Shown: positions 8,281 through 16,716 of the stretch, in pieces | Layout: the number at the start of each line of letters is the position of its first letter | Numbering within the stretch: the first letter of the stretch is position 1 | Source: Parabacteroides sp. TM07-1AC | GTDB taxonomy: Bacteria; Bacteroidota; Bacteroidia; Bacteroidales; Tannerellaceae | Direction: 5' to 3' | NCBI RefSeq assembly: GCF_003480915.1 | Contig: NZ_QUKD01000014.1 | Location: 114,876-178,875, forward strand | DNA length: 64,000 nt | Translations under genes and position numbers: made by a program | The notes under the pieces: model-generated | What the model saw: only the letters and a program-made list of their open reading frames with translations | The model's database searches: none | What the model was told of the DNA's origin: nothing

Positions 8281-11200
8281 CTACCGGTTCTCTTTCGCAT
8301 ACTTCGACGGGCTCATGCCGAACTGCTTAATAAAGGCTGACCAGAAATAGGACTGCGAACTGAAACCTACCGCTTCCGATATTTCATAAATCTTCATATT
8401 TCCCTGCAGGAGAAGTTCTGCGGCTTTCTTCAGACGGCTGATCTTGATCAGTTCGTTCGGGGTCAGGTCAGAGATGGCACGTATCTTACGATACAATGTC
8501 GGCCGGCTTAAATGCATCAGGTCGGCGATCTTGTTGACATCCAGCTCCGGGTTGCCGATGTTTTCATTGATGATATCGTTCAGCTTTTCAAGGAAATTTT
8601 CGTCTGCCTTGGTGTAGGCCATCGACTTCATATTGGCGATCGGGGAATTGAAGTAGAACTTCCGGATGTTATCCCGATTCGATATCAGGTTCGATATCTG
8701 AACCATTAGCAGACTGGTGGAGAACGGTTTGTCGATATAGGCATCCGCTCCGAGTTCCAGTCCTTCCAGGCGTGATTGCATGGTGTTTTTGGCTGTTAGC
8801 AGGATGACGGGGATATGGCTGAATTCGATATCGCTTTTTACCTGTTGCAATAAGGCAAAACCATCCATGACAGGCATCATAACGTCGCTTATGATCAACT
8901 GTATGCTCTGTTTTTTGAGCAACTCCAGTGCTTCCGAGCCATTGGCTGCCAGCAGGACATTATAGTTCTCATTGACTTCGTCGGCGATAAAGGCGCTCAT
9001 TTCTTTATTATCTTCGACAATGAGGACTGTAGGACGGCCCTCTTCGACGATGTACGACAGCTTGGGTTGGGAGATCTGGGGTTGTGGTTCCTCTTCGGTT
9101 GTTTTCACTGCACCGGTCTGTTTGACGGGTAAAGTGATGCGGAACAGGGTCTGCTGGTTGGAAAAGTCGATCAGTGCCAGTGTACCGTGGTGCATTTCCG
9201 CCAGCGAACGTGCCAGAGGCAGGCCCAGTCCGGTTCCCGGTTTGTCCTCGTTCCCTTTGATGCGGTAGAACGGTTCGAATATTTTATCCCTCATTTCTGT
9301 CGGAACAGGTACTCCGTCGTTGATGAAGTCGATCATGAACGTTTCATAGTCAGCAGACAGATGCAGACGAACCACGATGCTTTTAGCTGCATATTTGACG
9401 GCATTCGAGAACAGGTTGCTCATAATCTTGGTGAGTGCTTCGCGGTCGACAAAAACATATAATTCCTGTACGGATAAATCCAGGTTCAGCAACAGGTTAT
9501 TTTCTGTGGCAATATCCTGAAAGCGTTTGGCGGTCTCGGACAGAAGAGATACTACTTCCGTGCGCACAAAATTAAGGCGGTATCCTTCTATTTCCGTTTT
9601 CCGGAAATCCAGTAACTGATTGACAAGGGATAACAGGCGGGAAACATTCCTGTCCATCAGCAGCAGGGAGTTGTTTTCCTTTTCTCCGATCTTCTCCGAT
9701 TTCAACAAACGTTCCAACGGGTTTTTGATCAGGGTAAGCGGTGTACGTATTTCATGTGCTATATTAATGAAGAAGTCGATCTTTGCCTGATAGAGCTCTT
9801 TCTCCTTGTTGTTTTCGAATATTTGCATGTTGTATGCCATTTTCTTTCTCTCTTTTCTTCGCCAGTAAATAATCAGGTAGATAATGATCATCAGGGCGAG
9901 GATAGAGTAGATTACATAAGCCGGACGGGATGCCCACCAGGGAGGAAGTACCCGGACGTGCAAGCGTGTGATTTCGTCTCCCCAACTGTTGGAAAGATTG
10001 GCGGCTCTTACTTCAAAAGTATATTCTCCGGGGTGCAGGTCGGTGAAGTAGACGATATTACGTTCGCCCAGTGCGATCCAGTCCTTGTCGAGGTTCACCA
10101 TCCGGTAAGCATACTGGATAGATCCCGGGGCAATGAAGTTGAGAACTGAAAAATTGATGTTGAAAGAAGATTGGTCGTGATTCAACGTGATGCTCCCGAC
10201 TTCGGAAAGCGAAGAGCTGTTGATGATCTTTCGTCCCCCCATTCCGTTCTGTATTTCCAGCGAACTGATGCGAACGTCCATCTTTTCGGCTGCCGGGCGT
10301 ATATCCGTCGGCTTGAAATGGATAAATCCCTTTATTGAACCGAAGTAGAGTGTGCCGTCTTCATCCTTAAATGCTGAGTTATAATTGAACTGGCGGGTGA
10401 CGAGGCCGTGGGCTTCGGTATAGGTCATGATTTCTTCTGTTTGCGTGTCGAGGCAGACCAGCCCGTTTGCCGTACTGATCCACAGACAATTATTGTCATC
10501 CGGCAGGATACGGAAAGCCACATTACTCGGCATACCGTTCTTTACGGTGTAATGCAGTGATTCTCCGGTCTGAAAATCATACTTGATGACTCCTTCTACC
10601 GTAGCAAACCACATGTTCCCGGCTTTATCTTCGCAGGCATCGTTGACCGAATTATGACGTTGGGTATTGAGCTTGTCGTATTGGAGATACATACCTGTAT
10701 TACTGGTTGTATTAAAGTAATAGCTACGATTGAACATGCCGAGCCATATTTTTCCTGACCGATCTTCGTACAGGCAGTTTACCGCAAACGGCGGGAACTG
10801 AGGTGCATAGACGAAGCGATCGTTCAGATAGTCGTAGCGGAAAATGCCGTCTTCCGTTCCTACCAGGACTTCGCCTTCCCGTAAGACTTTGATACATCGC
10901 ACCGTACTGTTCTTTACCGTTTGTGCGTCTTTCAGCAGGTCATAATGTTTGATGACTTTCCGCGTTCGTATATCCATCAGGTCGATACCATGTATCACAT
11001 GGCCTATCCACAGGTTATCACCCGAAGCCGCCAGTCCGCGTATATTGGTATGTGAAAGGCTTTTTACACCGGGGACCGGCTGGTAGTTGGTGAACGAACC
11101 TGTTTTTTTTTCCAGGCAATTGACTCCCGCATCTTCCGTACCTACCCATATATTCCCGTAAATGTCCGTACAGATATCGCGTATTACTTCCCCTTTCAGC

Positions 11201-12240
11201 GAATGCGTCTCGTTCCAGGGGTAATAGACGTTGAACGGGCGGAAAGGAGAGTAGTAGTTTACCCCGTTTTGGTGGAAACAGATCCAGACTCCTTCTTCGC
11301 GGTCTTCAAACAAGGCGGAGACGAAATGGCTGGATAATGCATACGGGTCCAACGGGTCCTGGCGGATACGCTTGCAGGTTTCTGTATCCAGGTCGTAGAT
11401 GAAGAGGCCGGAGTCAGTTCCGATCCAAAGTTCTTTCTTGTCTTTTTCGAGGAAACAGTTGATCAGGATCGTCAGCTGGTTTTTCTCCTGGATATTCAGA
11501 TCCTCGTATGTTTTCGAAAGTACGTTGAATATTTTGACATCGTCGTGTTCAAACGCGACGTAGATATTCGGGGAGGAAGGTGAAGGATATAACATAGATA
11601 ATTTTCGCGAAGTGGTTTCCGGCGAATGGGCAAACAGGTTATGCGATTCGAGATTGCCATCCTCCGGGTTCAACTGGGAAATAAAACCTTCCGAATCGCC
11701 CAGCCAGACCGAATTATCCGCCATGATACAGAAGGAGGTATACGTCTGTCCGTTGTTGCCGGCGAAGATGCGGAACTGTCCGTCGGAAACATTATACTGT
11801 ATCAGTGTCCCGTCCATGAGTAGCCAAAGCTGGTTGCTCTTGTCAAACTGGAAAAGTTCAATCCCTTTGTTTTTGGTGAAAGGGACGTGCAAGAACGATT
11901 CTTTAGTCTCGTTGTATTGATACAATCCGGAAAGTGTACCTACCCATAGATTGCCATCATGGTCGCATCCGAGATGGGTGATCCAGTTATTGCCCAGCGA
12001 TTCCGTGTCGTCGGGGTCGTTGCGGAATACTTTAAAGGTATATCCGTCGAACCGGTTCAGACCGTCGCGCGTACCGATCCATATATAGCCGCTTTTATCC
12101 TGCACACAACAGGTCACCATGTTATCGCTTAACCCGTTCTCCACCTGGTAATGGCGGAAAAGATAGTTGCTTTCTTCAGCAAAAAGGCAGAGAGAACAGA
12201 ACAGGAAAAGTATAGATAAGATCAACTTCAGATGTCTCAT
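8281..12240 (-). CDS. Hybrid two-component system sensor-regulator (HTCS)
   Basis: I chose the ATG at 12240 because it opens directly with a signal peptide (MRHLKLILSILFLFCSLCLFA); a longer frame to 12297 has no better start. The 1319-aa protein has, in order: periplasmic two-component propeller repeats (residues ~25-690, many copies of GxIWIGTxxGLNRF type), a Y_Y_Y Ig-like domain (~700-765), one membrane segment (~770-795), a histidine kinase with the phospho-acceptor in NIAHEIRTPL (His near 828), an ATPase domain (NLFSNAVKYA, GTGLGLPLARS), a receiver domain (Asp in ISDVMMPVMDG near 1118) and an AraC-type helix-turn-helix (~1220-1319). It is complete, with all key residues visible. Such proteins sense a periplasmic glycan or metabolite and activate nearby promoters. 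The ligand is unknown. Its divergent neighbour is a nucleoside-type transporter, and three spaced direct repeats lie between them. Confidence 0.93.
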   Translation of the reverse strand: MRHLKLILSILFLFCSLCLFAEESNYLFRHYQVENGLSDNMVTCCVQDKSGYIWIGTRDGLNRFDGYTFKVFRNDPDDTESLGNNWITHLGCDHDGNLWVGTLSGLYQYNETKESFLHVPFTKNKGIELFQFDKSNQLWLLMDGTLIQYNVSDGQFRIFAGNNGQTYTSFCIMADNSVWLGDSEGFISQLNPEDGNLESHNLFAHSPETTSRKLSMLYPSPSSPNIYVAFEHDDVKIFNVLSKTYEDLNIQEKNQLTILINCFLEKDKKELWIGTDSGLFIYDLDTETCKRIRQDPLDPYALSSHFVSALFEDREEGVWICFHQNGVNYYSPFRPFNVYYPWNETHSLKGEVIRDICTDIYGNIWVGTEDAGVNCLEKKTGSFTNYQPVPGVKSLSHTNIRGLAASGDNLWIGHVIHGIDLMDIRTRKVIKHYDLLKDAQTVKNSTVRCIKVLREGEVLVGTEDGIFRYDYLNDRFVYAPQFPPFAVNCLYEDRSGKIWLGMFNRSYYFNTTSNTGMYLQYDKLNTQRHNSVNDACEDKAGNMWFATVEGVIKYDFQTGESLHYTVKNGMPSNVAFRILPDDNNCLWISTANGLVCLDTQTEEIMTYTEAHGLVTRQFNYNSAFKDEDGTLYFGSIKGFIHFKPTDIRPAAEKMDVRISSLEIQNGMGGRKIINSSSLSEVGSITLNHDQSSFNINFSVLNFIAPGSIQYAYRMVNLDKDWIALGERNIVYFTDLHPGEYTFEVRAANLSNSWGDEITRLHVRVLPPWWASRPAYVIYSILALMIIIYLIIYWRRKERKKMAYNMQIFENNKEKELYQAKIDFFINIAHEIRTPLTLIKNPLERLLKSEKIGEKENNSLLLMDRNVSRLLSLVNQLLDFRKTEIEGYRLNFVRTEVVSLLSETAKRFQDIATENNLLLNLDLSVQELYVFVDREALTKIMSNLFSNAVKYAAKSIVVRLHLSADYETFMIDFINDGVPVPTEMRDKIFEPFYRIKGNEDKPGTGLGLPLARSLAEMHHGTLALIDFSNQQTLFRITLPVKQTGAVKTTEEEPQPQISQPKLSYIVEEGRPTVLIVEDNKEMSAFIADEVNENYNVLLAANGSEALELLKKQSIQLIISDVMMPVMDGFALLQQVKSDIEFSHIPVILLTAKNTMQSRLEGLELGADAYIDKPFSTSLLMVQISNLISNRDNIRKFYFNSPIANMKSMAYTKADENFLEKLNDIINENIGNPELDVNKIADLMHLSRPTLYRKIRAISDLTPNELIKISRLKKAAELLLQGNMKIYEISEAVGFSSQSYFWSAFIKQFGMSPSKYAKENR

Positions 12241-12280
12241 AAATAAGTTTGTTGTTTGACACTGCAAGATATATAAAATT

Positions 12281-12329
12281 GTATTACCAGTTTTCATTTA
12301 TTGTATCACGGATTTCAAAAATCGTATCA
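12281..12329. promoter_or_regulatory. Three GTATYA direct repeats, 22 and 21 bp apart, in the divergent HTCS/transporter region
   Basis: GTATTA at 12281, GTATCA at 12303 and GTATCA at 12324 lie in the same orientation, each preceded by T-T or T-C, about two helical turns apart. This suits an AraC-family dimer array, and the HTCS is the obvious candidate binder. This is inferred from spacing alone. Confidence 0.35.
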
Positions 12330-12411
12330 TACCCGGTGAGAATACCACAGAATGAGATAAATACGGGAATTAATGCAACTGGAATGAACAGATATATTTT
12401 TCATAAGGAAG

Positions 12412-12419
12412 TACTTTTG
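12412..12419 (+). promoter_or_regulatory. Candidate -7 element TACTTTTG of the MFS transporter gene
   Basis: TACTTTTG matches TAnnTTTG and lies about 45 nt before the ATG at 12465. No clear -33 element is seen. Confidence 0.4.
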
Positions 12420-12464
12420 ATCAACGATTTGGAAATACTATAAGAAACCTTTTTGATCACTATC

Positions 12465-13700
12465 ATGAATACACAACAAGTTAATACCGGAATGGGAACA
12501 AAGATTCAGCTCTGTCTGATGATGTTTTTACAGTACATGCTAAGTGCTGTATGGTGGGTGCCGCTGGCTGCCTATCTTTCACACACGCTTAAGCTGGAAG
12601 TGTATCAGGTCTCCTTAGTATTAAGTGCGATGGCTATCGGTGCAATGGCTTCTTCTTTTATCGGAGCGATTGCCGACCGTTACTTTGCCGCAGAAAAGAT
12701 ATTAGCAGTATTAAATATATTAACGGGTGTCTTTCTTTTACTGGCAGCCCAGCAAAAGGATTTTCCTCCTTTGATGTTCTTTGTAGTAATGGCTATGCTT
12801 TGTCATATGCCGACACAAAGTCTGACAAGTACAATTGCTATGAGCCATGCTCCGTCCGAGCAGTTTCCGCGTATACGTATGTTCGGTTCGGTCGGATGGG
12901 TAGCTTCGGGTATTTTTAGTCTGGTGGCAATCCATTTATTAGGAATGGAAGCGTTCGATGACACGAATTTGCCGATGTATTGTGGAGCCGGTGTCTGTTT
13001 TGTGGCTGCTTTTGCCAACTTGACACTTCCGCATACACCACCTTCGGTAGCAAAGAGTTCTAAGATATCGGTGATGGATATTACAGGTTTCAGCGCTTTC
13101 TCGTTGATGAAAGATAAGAACTACCGGGTGTTTATGATACTGACTTTCCTGTCGATTATACCGTTTACGCTTTATCATGTATATGGTTCTATGATCCTGG
13201 CAGACGAGCAGGTGCGAAATATCACGGTGACGATGAACTTCGGACAGTTGGCAGAAATGTTTTTCCTGGTTATCACTACGACGATCCTTGTGAAGTCGGG
13301 AATTAAGAATACATTGATCTTTGGTATGATAGCTATGCTGGTCCGTTACGGAGCCTTCTTTTTCGGTGCGGAAACCGGACAACAGTGGTTCTATTATATC
13401 GGAATTATCGTACACGGGCTGATTTTCGGATTGTTCTATGTCGGTGGACAGGTTTATACGGATAATGTGGCCCCGAAGGAAATGAAAGCACAGGCTCAGG
13501 GGCTTCTTTTCTTCCTGGTATGGGGTGTAGGCTTCCTGATCGGTACATTGTGGAATGGATGGTTGATAGGATTTTTCCGGGATGGTGACAAGTGTGACTG
13601 GCCGGTACTGTTTATAATATCTTCTATTTGTACAGCGGTGTTATTGTTTTTGTTCCTATTCCTGTTCAAACCGGTAAGCCTTAAAACATCCGGTAAATAA
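12465..13700 (+). CDS. MFS transporter of the nucleoside:H+ symporter (NupG/XapB) type
   Basis: The ATG at 12465 is used; an in-frame TTG 12 nt upstream is less likely. The 411-aa protein has about 12 hydrophobic segments. It follows the NupG-like pattern: FLQYMLSAVWWVPLAAYL in TM1, the DRYFAAEKIL cytoplasmic loop between TM2 and TM3, PRIRMFGSVGWVASG in TM5 and a NVAPKEMKAQAQGLLFF motif near TM10-11. It would import nucleosides by proton symport across the inner membrane. It is divergent from the HTCS gene and followed by a strong terminator, so it is a single-gene unit. The substrate is inferred from family similarity and could differ. Confidence 0.82.
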   Translation: MNTQQVNTGMGTKIQLCLMMFLQYMLSAVWWVPLAAYLSHTLKLEVYQVSLVLSAMAIGAMASSFIGAIADRYFAAEKILAVLNILTGVFLLLAAQQKDFPPLMFFVVMAMLCHMPTQSLTSTIAMSHAPSEQFPRIRMFGSVGWVASGIFSLVAIHLLGMEAFDDTNLPMYCGAGVCFVAAFANLTLPHTPPSVAKSSKISVMDITGFSAFSLMKDKNYRVFMILTFLSIIPFTLYHVYGSMILADEQVRNITVTMNFGQLAEMFFLVITTTILVKSGIKNTLIFGMIAMLVRYGAFFFGAETGQQWFYYIGIIVHGLIFGLFYVGGQVYTDNVAPKEMKAQAQGLLFFLVWGVGFLIGTLWNGWLIGFFRDGDKCDWPVLFIISSICTAVLLFLFLFLFKPVSLKTSGK

Positions 13701-13753
13701 TACGCATTTAATTCTCAAGACTATATATATTTTTTACGCCAAACATGAAAAAG

Positions 13754-13777
13754 GGGACACGAGGGTGTCCCTTTTTT
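13754..13777 (+). terminator. Rho-independent terminator after the MFS gene
   Basis: GGGACAC and GTGTCCC arms around a 4-nt loop are followed by six T. Confidence 0.85.
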
Positions 13778-13833
13778 AGTTTCCTGTGTTTCTTAACATA
13801 TCTTTTTTCGTGACATACTGTCACTCAAATCGC

Positions 13834-13871
13834 TACCTTTGGGACAATGACTGTATGAAACGCTTACAGTC
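13834..13871 (+). promoter_or_regulatory. rocD promoter region: TACCTTTG -7 element and flanking inverted repeats
   Basis: TACCTTTG (13834-13841) matches the Bacteroidetes -7 motif. Just upstream is TGACA-TAC-TGTCA (13811-13823), in the -33 region. Just downstream are GACTGTA (13849-13855) and TACAGTC (13865-13871), an exact 7-bp inverted repeat at or after the start site. These could be operators (arginine-responsive control would suit the genes) or a leader hairpin. Confidence 0.5.
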
Positions 13872-13898
13872 TGACAAAACAATTAAATCTGAAATAGT

Positions 13899-15110
13899 AT
13901 GAGACCGGAAGATTACATCACCCGTGAGGGGAAGTTTGGTGCACACAACTATCATCCCCTGCCTGTCGTTCTCGAAAAAGGAGCAGGCGTATTTGTGTGG
14001 GACGTGGAAGGCAAACGTTATTTTGATTTCCTGTCCGGTTATTCCGCCCTGAGCCAGGGGCATTGCCATCCTAAAATCATCCAGGCATTGACCGACCAGG
14101 CACAGAAGCTGACACTGGTATCGCGCGCTTTCCATTCGGACGTATTGGGCGAGTATATGGAGTTTGCCTGTAAGTTCTTCGGCTACGATAAATTGCTGCC
14201 TATGAATACCGGCGCCGAAGCGGTAGAGACAGCCTTGAAACTGGCACGCCGCTGGGGATATCGTATCAAAGGCATTGCACCGGAAAAGGCGAAGATCATC
14301 GTATGCAGCGAGAATTTCCACGGACGTACCATCACGATCATCTCCATGAGCACCGATCCCAGTTCGTATGCCGACTTCGGGCCTTATACACCCGGTTTTA
14401 TCAAAGTACAATATAATAATGTAGGAGAGTTGGAAGAAGCCTTGAAAGACCCCGACGTGGTCGGCTTCCTGTTGGAGCCTATCCAGGGGGAAGCAGGTGT
14501 AGTTGTTCCCGACGAAGGGTATCTCCGCACTTGTTACGACTTATGCCATGCCCATCATGTGCTGTTCATTGCCGACGAGATACAGACCGGCATCGGGCGT
14601 ACCGGTAAACTGCTTGCCTGCGATTATGAGCATATTCATCCCGATATACTGATCCTGGGGAAAGCCCTCTCCGGTGGTGTCACTCCTGTTTCCGCCGTAT
14701 TGGCGAGCGACGAGATCATGTTGACGATCGCTCCGGGCGAACACGGTTCCACGTATGGCGGAAACCCGTTGGCTGCCGCTGTCGGAATAGCTGCCCTTGA
14801 AGTGGTGCGCGACGAACATCTTTCGGAGAATGCTTACGAGATGGGTGAATTGTTCCGCAGCGAAATGCAGAAGATAGATAATCCGATGATCAGGCAGGTA
14901 CGCGGAAAAGGATTGCTGAATGCCGTGGTTACCGAACCTCGCGGCGGAAAGGTGGCGTGGGATATCTGTCTGGCACTGAAAGAAAACGGTTTGATAGCTA
15001 AACCGACACACGATCACATCATTCGTTTCACACCACCGCTGGTCATTACCCGCGAACAGATGATGGAAGCGATCGGTATAATAAAGGAAACGTTGTCCCG
15101 ATTTTTGTAG
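13899..15110 (+). CDS. rocD: Ornithine--oxo-acid aminotransferase
   Basis: The 403-aa class III PLP aminotransferase transfers the delta-amino group of ornithine to 2-oxoglutarate, giving glutamate semialdehyde. Visible marks are the substrate pocket HNYHPLPVV, the cofactor region [15 protein letters not shown], the [11 protein letters not shown] block and the Schiff-base lysine in [14 protein letters not shown] (near residue 255). Length and order match the family. The stop codon lies inside a perfect 28-nt palindrome, and the arginase gene follows after 50 bp. Together the pair converts arginine to ornithine and urea and then to glutamate semialdehyde, which can feed proline or glutamate. 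Confidence 0.95.
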   Translation: MRPEDYITREGKFGAHNYHPLPVVLEKGAGVFVWDVEGKRYFDFLSGYSALSQGHCHPKIIQALTDQAQKLTLVSRAFHSDVLGEYMEFACKFFGYDKLLPMNTGAEAVETALKLARRWGYRIKGIAPEKAKIIVCSENFHGRTITIISMSTDPSSYADFGPYTPGFIKVQYNNVGELEEALKDPDVVGFLLEPIQGEAGVVVPDEGYLRTCYDLCHAHHVLFIADEIQTGIGRTGKLLACDYEHIHPDILILGKALSGGVTPVSAVLASDEIMLTIAPGEHGSTYGGNPLAAAVGIAALEVVRDEHLSENAYEMGELFRSEMQKIDNPMIRQVRGKGLLNAVVTEPRGGKVAWDICLALKENGLIAKPTHDHIIRFTPPLVITREQMMEAIGIIKETLSRFL

Positions 15111-15134
15111 GGGCGGTTCGCGAACCGCCCCTAC
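15107..15134. repeat. Perfect 28-nt GC-rich palindrome overlapping the rocD stop codon
   Basis: Fourteen-nt arms (GTAGGGGCGGTTCG and its exact complement) meet with no loop. The last residue and stop codon of rocD come from the left arm. It resembles widespread short palindromic intergenic elements (from memory) and lies inside the rocD-rocF unit. It has no T-tract, so it is more likely a mobile or stabilising element than a terminator. Confidence 0.8.
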
Positions 15135-15160
15135 CTGACACATTAACACATTATTGTAAT

Positions 15161-16057
15161 ATGAAAATAAACGTAATAGGAGTTCCTTTGAATCTGGGTT
15201 GCGACCGTGAAGGCGTAGAGCGTGCCCCGAATCATCTGCGCGAACGGGGATTGATGAAGGTGATCCGGAAGAACGGCCATCGTGCCTTCGACCTGGGGAA
15301 TCTGTATGTCCCTCCCGTTTCGGAAACGGATAAATTTGCCCGAGGCAAGAGCATGAAGTATCTGGACGCCATCGTCGAGGTGAATAATAACCTGGCGGAG
15401 CTGGTGTATGACACCTTGCGCGGTGGGGCATTCCCGCTTGTTATCGGCGGCGATCATTCTCTCGGGCTGGGAAGTGCTTCCGGTGTAGGGAAATGTTTCG
15501 ACGATTTCGGGATCATTTGGCTGGATGCGCATGGCGATCTTAACACGAATGAAACCTCTCCCAGCGGGAATATCCACGGAATGCCGTTGAGTGCCCTGAT
15601 GGGGATGGGAAGCGAAGAACTTGTCAATATCTATGCCCCCGGCAATAAGGTGAATCCGCAGAATGTGTTCCTCGTAGGAACCCGCAGCCTGGACGAAGGC
15701 GAGCAGGCTCTCATCGAACGGGAACGTCTGAGTGTTTACACCATGGATACGATCCATCTGAAGGGAATCGATTTTGTAGCCGAAGATATTAAACGGAAGC
15801 TGAAGGAAAGGAAAATACGTAATGTCCATTTCAGTATCGATGTGGACAGTATCGATCCGCGGTTTGCTCCGGGAACAGGAACACGGGTCAGCGAAGGGCT
15901 TATACCCGATGAATTTAAGGATTTTGTCAATCATATCCTTTTAACAAATCTTGTGAAGTCGTTGGATTTGGTGGAACTCAATCCCGACTTAGATACGAAC
16001 GACCTGACAACCAATCTCTGCCTGGATATTATCGATTATATAACAGCAAGGATTTAA
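15161..16057 (+). CDS. rocF: Arginase
   Basis: The 298-aa ureohydrolase hydrolyses arginine to ornithine and urea at a binuclear manganese site. Metal-binding motifs are all present: GGDHSLGLG (near 95), WLDAHGDLNT (near 125) and HFSIDVDSIDPRFAPGTGT (near 226). The N-terminal GVPLNLGCDREGVERAPNHLR is typical of true arginases rather than agmatinases. The gene follows rocD and ends in a terminator. Confidence 0.93.
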   Translation: MKINVIGVPLNLGCDREGVERAPNHLRERGLMKVIRKNGHRAFDLGNLYVPPVSETDKFARGKSMKYLDAIVEVNNNLAELVYDTLRGGAFPLVIGGDHSLGLGSASGVGKCFDDFGIIWLDAHGDLNTNETSPSGNIHGMPLSALMGMGSEELVNIYAPGNKVNPQNVFLVGTRSLDEGEQALIERERLSVYTMDTIHLKGIDFVAEDIKRKLKERKIRNVHFSIDVDSIDPRFAPGTGTRVSEGLIPDEFKDFVNHILLTNLVKSLDLVELNPDLDTNDLTTNLCLDIIDYITARI

Positions 16058-16080
16058 TAAAGTATTGATAGCAAATTTGT

Positions 16081-16113
16081 GCCTGGAGCGTATATTGCGT
16101 TTCAGGCTTTTTT
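16081..16113 (+). terminator. Terminator after arginase gene
   Basis: GCCTG and CAGGC arms with further partial pairing inside, followed by six T. It isolates the arginine unit from the switch region that follows. Confidence 0.7.
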
Positions 16114-16159
16114 ATGCAGCGTGGGCGTTGAATTATAATGAATTTATAAGAAATGAAAA

Positions 16160-16364
16160 GTGACTAATTTAATCGTTCGTTTTTTCTAGTCACAAAGGAC
16201 GTTATTGTTTTTCACATATCAAAACATTTGCAGAATTATTATGAAATAATATAATATTAGCTATCAATTGAATATTAATCAATCTGTAAATTGTATTATG
16301 TTAAATTATATGAAATAATTTAACGGTAGAGTGACTAGAAAAAACGAACGATTAAACTAGTCAT
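16160..16364. repeat. Putative invertible DNA element (inverton C/D) upstream of rightward surface operon
   Basis: Site C (16160-16193) and the reverse complement of site D (16331-16364) agree at 32 of 34 bases. They enclose a very A+T-rich 137-bp spacer. Site C also agrees with site A (7980-8013) at 31 of 34 positions, so both switches should share one recombinase. The spacer holds AACATTTG facing right, one mismatch from the TAnnTTTG -7 motif, with a TTG about 16-17 nt upstream; this is only a weak promoter candidate. Sites near identical in inverted orientation, about 140 bp apart, before a surface-protein operon are the usual layout of Bacteroidales phase-variable promoters. Confidence 0.75.
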
Positions 16365-16450
16365 TACTATTAATCATCGAAAATTATAAAATAAGACGAA
16401 TGAAATGAAAAATCGGAAACAGATTTGTACACAGATGGTACGTAATACCG

Positions 16451-16640
16451 GTATTCACGCTGGATTTTCGAAAATTTAAGGTCGAATTCCGGTGTTCGGC
16501 ACCGTATTTTCTAAATTTTGGCGTCGAAAAGACCTTTTTCAGACCGGATTTTCGAAAATCCGGCGTGAATACATGTATTGGATGTCAAATTCTTATGAAT
16601 CCGGCGTGAATACATCTGCATGGCGCTCAATTTGCGTAAA
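16451..16640. repeat. Long inverted repeat with an extra direct copy (potential cruciform)
   Basis: A 25-nt arm at 16451-16475 is the reverse complement of 16548-16572 with one mismatch. Part of the right arm (AATCCGGCGTGAATACAT) recurs directly at 16598-16615, with related flanking sequence. Each arm contains the small palindrome ATTTTCGAAAAT. It lies between the switch and the DUF6261-like gene, so it would be in the 5' leader of that transcript. Confidence 0.75.
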
Positions 16641-16716
16641 TCTATATCCGAGTTGAAAACGCATTCATGATAAAATAAACAATTTACTAGTATAAATCTT
16701 AAACTTACGAACTATT

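Noticed and set aside
11103..11111. A9 tract in the HTCS gene as a phase-variation site
   Set aside because: Nine-A runs encoding Glu-Lys-Lys are common in A+T-rich genes and the protein is not a surface antigen, so there is no special reason to suspect switching.
14541..15934. Two overlapping minus-strand frames (296 and 263 aa) across rocD/rocF
   Set aside because: Antisense shadows of well-conserved enzymes, without any motif.
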